DNA of 64,000 nt from an uncultured Chitinophagaceae bacterium. Its GTDB lineage: Bacteria; Bacteroidota; Bacteroidia; Chitinophagales; Chitinophagaceae. Position 1 is the first letter of the stretch; each line of letters opens with the position of its first letter. Of the stretch, positions 59,959 to 64,000 are shown piece after piece. Where the stretch lies: assembly GCA_903884185.1 (NCBI GenBank), contig CAISDV010000132.1, positions 1-64,000 of the forward strand. Direction: 5' to 3'. Both the position numbers and the translations under genes were made by a program. A model generated the notes under the pieces. That model did no database searches. It was not told the origin of the DNA and was given only the letters and a program-made list of their open reading frames with translations.

Positions 59959-62181
59959 ATGACCAAATACACCCTATCAATGAAAACCAATTTCTTAATT
60001 TTTACCGCATTACTTTTTTCTTTATCCTCTTTAGCGCAGTCAACTACAAAAAAATACGATTTCCCATTTCAAAACCCCTCTTTATCAACTGAAGCAAGGG
60101 TCAATGACCTGGTAACAAGACTAACACCCGAAGAAAAAGTAGCCCAGATGCTCAATTCCGCCCCAGCTGTTCCAAGATTAAATATCCCCGCATACAATTG
60201 GTGGAACGAATGCCTGCATGGTGTAGCCCGTACAACATTTAAAGTAACTGTTTACCCCCAGGCCATCGGTATGGCTGCAACCTTTGATGCCAATTCACTC
60301 CACACCATGGGTGATTATACTGCTGAAGAAGGACGAGCTATTTATAATGAAAGTATCCGCAACGATAAACACGCTATTTATTTGGGCGTTACTTACTGGA
60401 CACCGAACATTAATATTTTCAGGGATCCACGCTGGGGCCGCGGACAAGAAACATATGGAGAAGATCCATACCTCACCGGTACTTTGGGTAAGGCATTTGT
60501 AACCGGCTTACAGGGCAATGACCCGAGATATTTGAAAGCTGCAGCATGTGCTAAACATTATGCAGTGCATAGCGGGCCAGAACCTACAAGACATGAATTT
60601 AATGCTGTGATCAGCGATCATGATCTCTGGGATACTTACTTGCCTGCATTCCGCGAACTGGTAGTAGATGCAAAAGTAGCCGGAGTGATGTGTGCGTATA
60701 ATGCGCTTGAAGGACAGCCTTGCTGCGGCAACGATCTCTTGATGACAAACATTCTCCGCAATCAATGGAATTTTACAGGATATGTTACTTCTGACTGTGG
60801 TGCGATAGATGATTTTTACGAGAGGCATAAAACACATACTGATGCAGAAAGCGCTGCAGTAGATGCTGTTTTGCATGGCACAGACGTGGAATGTGGAAGG
60901 GTCACTTATAAATCTCTTGCACAGGCCATGAAGGATGGAAAAATAACAGAAAAACAAATTGATGTATCCATCAAAAGATTATTCACCATCAGGATGCGTT
61001 TGGGAATGTTCGACCCTTCTGAAATGGTGAAATATTCACAGATACCACTTTCGGTATTGGAAAGCAAAGAACACAAAGACCAGGCAGAAAAGATGGCGCA
61101 TCAATCAATGGTATTATTAAGAAATGAAGGCCATGTACTTCCCCTCAGCAAAAAAATAAAAAAGATCGCTATCATCGGGCCCAATGCAGACAATGCCAAT
61201 ACAGAGCTTGGTAATTATAATGGTTTCCCAACGGTGGTTACTACGCCTTATAAATCTATTAAAGATAAACTCGGAGATGGGGTTGAAGTTTTCTATTCAA
61301 AAGCCATTCCATTTGTAGATTCTAATTATGCGCAAAATAAATTCCCTGTAATAGACAGCCTCAAAGATGCGGATGTGATTGTTTATGTTGGAGGAATTTC
61401 TCCAAGACTGGAAGGTGAAGAGATGCGAGTGAGCCAACCAGGGTTTAAAGGCGGCGACCGCACTTCTATTGCATTGCCTGCTGTGCAGACTGCTTTTCTG
61501 AAAGCATTGAAAGAAAGAACCGGCAAGCCCATTGTATTTGTTATGATGACCGGAAGTGCCATTGCCATTCCGTGGGAAGCGCAAAATATTCCCGGTATTG
61601 TTAATGCATGGTATGGCGGACAAGCAGCAGGAGATGCCATTGCAGATGTATTGTTTTGTGATTACAATCCAGCCGGAAGATTACCTGTTACGTTTTATAA
61701 GAGCGATAACGACCTTCCTGCTTTTGATAATTATTCAATGGAGAACCGCACCTACCGTTATTTTAAAGGAGAAGCTTTATACGGATTTGGTTATGGATTG
61801 AGTTATACCAGTTTTAAATATGATCAGTTAAATGTACCCGCTACCGCAACCGCAGGAAAGAAAGTAACTGTAACAGCGCGTATCACCAATACCGGTAAAA
61901 TGGATGGGGAAGAAGTGGCTGAGTTATATGTTTCTCATCCCGGGCAATCCGCTCAGGCACCTGTGAGAGCTTTGAAAGGATTCAAAAGATTATTCTTAAA
62001 AGCAGGTGAAAGCAAGATGGTCAGTTTTGAATTAAGTGCAGGTGATCTTTCCACCATTGACGATAAAGGACATTCAAAAGAGCTTGCAGGCAAAGTGCAG
62101 GTGAGTGTTGGTGGTAGTCAGCCTGATGCACAAACGAAAGCAAGTGGGAAGACGGTGGATGCAGTATTTAAAGTGATATAA
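59959..62181 (+). CDS. GH3 beta-xylosidase-type glycosidase (second copy)
   Basis: A 740-residue exported GH3 enzyme; a start at the Met of MKTNFLIFTALLFSLSSLAQ (59980) is equally possible. It has LTPEEKVAQMLNSAPAV, YNWWNECLHGVARTT, a RWGRGQETYGEDPYLTG-type loop and the nucleophile Asp in YVTSDCGAIDDF (about residue 279). The C-terminal fibronectin-III-like domain is ARITNTGKMDGEEVAELYVSHPG. It resembles the first GH3 of the operon across the whole length, so the two are paralogues, perhaps with different chain-length or side-chain tolerance. It is the last gene of the plus arm; a strong terminator follows. Confidence 0.9.
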   Translation: MTKYTLSMKTNFLIFTALLFSLSSLAQSTTKKYDFPFQNPSLSTEARVNDLVTRLTPEEKVAQMLNSAPAVPRLNIPAYNWWNECLHGVARTTFKVTVYPQAIGMAATFDANSLHTMGDYTAEEGRAIYNESIRNDKHAIYLGVTYWTPNINIFRDPRWGRGQETYGEDPYLTGTLGKAFVTGLQGNDPRYLKAAACAKHYAVHSGPEPTRHEFNAVISDHDLWDTYLPAFRELVVDAKVAGVMCAYNALEGQPCCGNDLLMTNILRNQWNFTGYVTSDCGAIDDFYERHKTHTDAESAAVDAVLHGTDVECGRVTYKSLAQAMKDGKITEKQIDVSIKRLFTIRMRLGMFDPSEMVKYSQIPLSVLESKEHKDQAEKMAHQSMVLLRNEGHVLPLSKKIKKIAIIGPNADNANTELGNYNGFPTVVTTPYKSIKDKLGDGVEVFYSKAIPFVDSNYAQNKFPVIDSLKDADVIVYVGGISPRLEGEEMRVSQPGFKGGDRTSIALPAVQTAFLKALKERTGKPIVFVMMTGSAIAIPWEAQNIPGIVNAWYGGQAAGDAIADVLFCDYNPAGRLPVTFYKSDNDLPAFDNYSMENRTYRYFKGEALYGFGYGLSYTSFKYDQLNVPATATAGKKVTVTARITNTGKMDGEEVAELYVSHPGQSAQAPVRALKGFKRLFLKAGESKMVSFELSAGDLSTIDDKGHSKELAGKVQVSVGGSQPDAQTKASGKTVDAVFKVI

Positions 62182-62286
62182 TTATGTACGATGTTAGATG
62201 TGAAACTATGTTAGATGTATGATGTGGGATGTACGATGTATACTGCATCTACAACTCATAATTCATAACTTATAATTTATAATTCC
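62182..62286. repeat. Word repeats after the last xylan gene
   Basis: Variants of 'atgtacgatgttagatgt' fill 62183-62242, then 'aactcataattcataact' words follow to 62282. Both match words at 20479-20560 and 1-110. No coding potential was seen. Confidence 0.5.
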
Positions 62287-62313
62287 AGCCCTCTCAACAG
62301 GAGGGCTTTTTTT
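62287..62313 (+). terminator. Strong factor-independent terminator closing the xylan operon
   Basis: agccctc (62287-62293), loop tcaacag, gagggct (62301-62307), followed by a run of T. Perfect 7-base GC-rich stem with a T-tract: a textbook intrinsic terminator, about 105 bases after the GH3 stop. Confidence 0.88.
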
Positions 62314-62339
62314 ATTATCTTACAATCTAAACCACCCTC

Positions 62340-62594
62340 ATGGAAACCCATCACCACGCTGCTAAATCCGGCCATGAAAAAAAATGGCAGGTGTATTTAT
62401 CCGAATTCATCATGTTGTTTCTTGCGGTCTTCGCAGGGTTTATTGCAGAAAATATCAGGGAACATTTTGTAGAAAGGGCAAGGGAGAAGGAATACATCGT
62501 TAGTATGGTAGAAGACATGAAGTATATCAAAGCGGATAAAGTGCAGAAAGCCCACATGATTAAAAAACTTTGGGACAGCAGGCCCGGCCTGTAA
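62340..62594 (+). pseudogene. N-terminal remnant of a small membrane protein (DUF6090-like)
   Basis: Only 84 residues: a His-rich start (METHHHAAKSG), a basic stretch, one membrane segment (FIMLFLAVFAGFIAENI, about 23-39), then EHFVERAREKEYIVSMVED and an abrupt end. In Bacteroidota this start belongs to proteins of about 230-260 residues with the same 'LAVFAGFxAEN...EREKEYI' pattern. The rest is missing, and an AT-rich toxin-antitoxin cassette starts within 90 bases, so the gene was probably cut by that insertion. The family name is from memory and less certain than the truncation. Confidence 0.65.
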
Positions 62595-62630
62595 GTAAAG
62601 GTTTAAATACATTTTTGGCTAAATAACATT

Positions 62631-62683
62631 TGTTCGCTATTTTTGATTGTTCGTTTTTTACGAACATTAATGAAAAGCGAACA
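62631..62683. promoter_or_regulatory. Four TGTTCG half-sites before the antitoxin gene
   Basis: Two nested inverted repeats: outer tgttcgct (62631-62638) with agcgaaca (62676-62683), inner tgttcg (62649-62654) with cgaaca (62661-62666). The last half-site touches the ATG at 62684. This layout is typical of an autoregulated antitoxin operator to which two dimers bind. Confidence 0.7.
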
Positions 62684-63688
62684 ATGGAAACAAATATTAT
62701 AAAGGAGGCACTGCAAAACTTTGAAAAGAATACAGGTATTAAGAGTACTTGGAAAGAACCAAAGCCAACCGCAAAGGATAATGGTATGGAAGGGGGACTG
62801 TATTTCATTTTTGATAAAAAAAAGTTATTGCTTCCAATGCAGGTCAGCAAAAAAATAGGGCCACAGCATTTACCAGCTATAACCGAAAGGCAAAAGCATG
62901 TGAAAGACCTGGTGTTATTAGCGTTAGACATTCCTGAACAAGTGGCAAAAAATCTGCGGGAGAAGCACATTAATTATATAGATGCTGCCGGTAATGCTTT
63001 TATCAACAGCCATGATATTTTAATATTGATTGAGGGAAATAAACCTGTAAAACCACAACACGGATTTCAGGCAAAGGCATTAAGTAAAACAGGGTTAAAA
63101 GTGGGTTTTCAATTTTTACTGTATCCTGAGTTAATTAATGAGACAATAAGAAGCATAGCTAATAAGGCAGATGTGAGCTTAGATACCGTTCATAAGACAA
63201 TTCAGGTATTGAAACAATTTGGGTATATAATTCCTTTAGGTAAGAAAAACATGGGATGGAAAAATCGAAAAGAATTGTTTGAAAAATGGATTGGAGAGTA
63301 TGATGCAAGGTTGAAACCGGGCTTGCATATTGGTAACTTCCGGTTTGTAAAAGAAACAGGATTTTTGCAATGGAAAGCAATTCATTTAAAGGATAATGCT
63401 TGTTGGAGCGGAGAACCAGCCGGAGATTTGCTTACCAATTATTTAAACCCGGAAATACTCACTCTTTATACAAAAGAAACCAAAATGGAAGTGATAAAGA
63501 ATTACCGGGTAATACCTGATCCTAATGGCTATATCAGGATATATCAAAAATTTTGGGAGGGGAATGAAACACAAAATGTTACAGCACCCCCTTTATTAGT
63601 ATATGCAGACCTTATTAACACAGGCGATAAAAGAAATATAGAAACTGCACAAAAAATATATGGACAATTCATACAAGATAAGTTTTAA
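62684..63688 (+). CDS. AbiEi-like antitoxin/transcriptional regulator of a type IV TA system
   Basis: A 334-residue cytosolic protein. The start METNIIKEAL is chosen because it follows the operator; an upstream TTG-type start would lie inside it. Residues about 80-120 carry the family's LREKHINYIDAAGNAFINSHD pattern (parts INYIDAAGNAFI), and 150-184 look like a winged helix (INETIRSIANKADVSLDTV, LKQFGYIIP). Such proteins precede AbiEii-type nucleotidyltransferase toxins in Bacteroidota. The next gene overlaps its end by 29 bases and has the toxin motifs, which supports the pairing. It probably represses its own operon and counters the toxin. Confidence 0.75.
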   Translation: METNIIKEALQNFEKNTGIKSTWKEPKPTAKDNGMEGGLYFIFDKKKLLLPMQVSKKIGPQHLPAITERQKHVKDLVLLALDIPEQVAKNLREKHINYIDAAGNAFINSHDILILIEGNKPVKPQHGFQAKALSKTGLKVGFQFLLYPELINETIRSIANKADVSLDTVHKTIQVLKQFGYIIPLGKKNMGWKNRKELFEKWIGEYDARLKPGLHIGNFRFVKETGFLQWKAIHLKDNACWSGEPAGDLLTNYLNPEILTLYTKETKMEVIKNYRVIPDPNGYIRIYQKFWEGNETQNVTAPPLLVYADLINTGDKRNIETAQKIYGQFIQDKF

Positions 63689-64000
63689 GGCACTCCGCCA
63701 GGAAGGGGCAAAAGATGTATTTGCGTCACTCAACAGGGCATTAAAAGTTTTAGAAATAGACTTTTATCTGATAGGGGCACTGGCGAGAGATACATGGTTT
63801 GCCCAAAAAGGTATCAGGGCACTAGGAACAAAAGATATAGATTTTGCCGTGTTGGTATCGGATGAAAGCAAATACCAGAGCCTCAGACATTTTTTAATAA
63901 AGGAAGAAGAATTTACAGAATCATCGTCGAATGAATATGTTTTATTCAATAAGCAAGGCAAACAGATTGACTTATTGCCGTTTGGCGCTGTAGAAATAGA
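63660..64000 (+). CDS. AbiEii-type nucleotidyltransferase toxin, 5' part (runs off the window)
   Basis: An open frame from ATG 63660 to the right edge, 113 residues so far, with no stop. It has the minimal-nucleotidyltransferase pattern of AbiEii toxins: FYLIGALARDTWF (GALARD near 39-44), TKDIDFAV with Asp59 and Asp61, and a third acidic residue Asp104 in QIDLLPFGA. It overlaps the antitoxin gene by 29 bases, indicating coupled translation. AbiEii toxins transfer nucleotides to RNA or other targets and act in phage defence or plasmid upkeep. The C-terminal half is outside the window. Confidence 0.78.
   Translation, partial: MDNSYKISFKALRQEGAKDVFASLNRALKVLEIDFYLIGALARDTWFAQKGIRALGTKDIDFAVLVSDESKYQSLRHFLIKEEEFTESSSNEYVLFNKQGKQIDLLPFGAVEI

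Overview
The window comes from a Bacteroidota chromosome, most likely a member of the Chitinophagaceae or a close relative. The evidence is a SusC/SusD outer-membrane pair, many Sec and lipoprotein signals on carbohydrate-active enzymes, little Shine-Dalgarno signal, and promoter boxes of the TAnnTTTG type. I cannot name a genus from the sequence. No rRNA, tRNA or CRISPR was seen.

The left part (about 1-29,100) handles pectin and its sugars. It holds a two-domain acetylesterase-like hydrolase, three GH28 polygalacturonases (the third broken by a one-base frameshift), two CE8 pectinesterases (the second divergent), a PL10 pectate lyase and a GH105 unsaturated-uronyl hydrolase. The cytosolic D-galacturonate route is here too: exuT-type MFS importer, uxaC, uxaB, uxaA, kdgK and KDPG aldolase, plus uxuA for the glucuronate branch. 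A separate operon (4972-8697) encodes a non-phosphorylating 6-deoxy-sugar oxidation route (L-rhamnose or L-fucose): mutarotase, sugar dehydrogenase, lactonase, 2-keto-3-deoxy-acid dehydrogenase and diketo-acid hydrolase. Its sugar-acid dehydratase is not in the window. A LacI regulator sits in the middle, and the same 12-16 bp site occurs at three divergent or upstream regions of this part.

The right part (30,336-62,181) is a glucuronoxylan utilisation locus built as two divergent arms. The minus arm has two paralogous LacI regulators, GH67 and GH115 alpha-glucuronidases, an SDR between them, a GH51 arabinofuranosidase and a GH10 xylanase. The plus arm has a GH3 enzyme, SusC, SusD, a CE15 glucuronoyl esterase, a GH10 xylanase lipoprotein with an inserted CBM-like domain, GH39, xylose isomerase, two sodium/solute symporters, xylulokinase and a second GH3. 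The arms meet at 41000-41170, where one LacI-type palindrome supplies the -33 TTG of both divergent promoters. Glucuronate cut from xylan would enter the hexuronate genes of the left part, so the two parts form one metabolic unit.

Three AT-rich accessory patches lie at the seams. One is an HNH nuclease with a coiled-coil partner (8597-9626). The second is an acyltransferase (29204-30301). The third is an AbiEi/AbiEii-type toxin-antitoxin cassette (62684 to the right edge), preceded by four TGTTCG half-sites and by a truncated membrane-protein gene. Intergenic spaces are rich in recurring imperfect hairpins and short word repeats, including an element with a CCTAGG core found after two of the GH28 genes.
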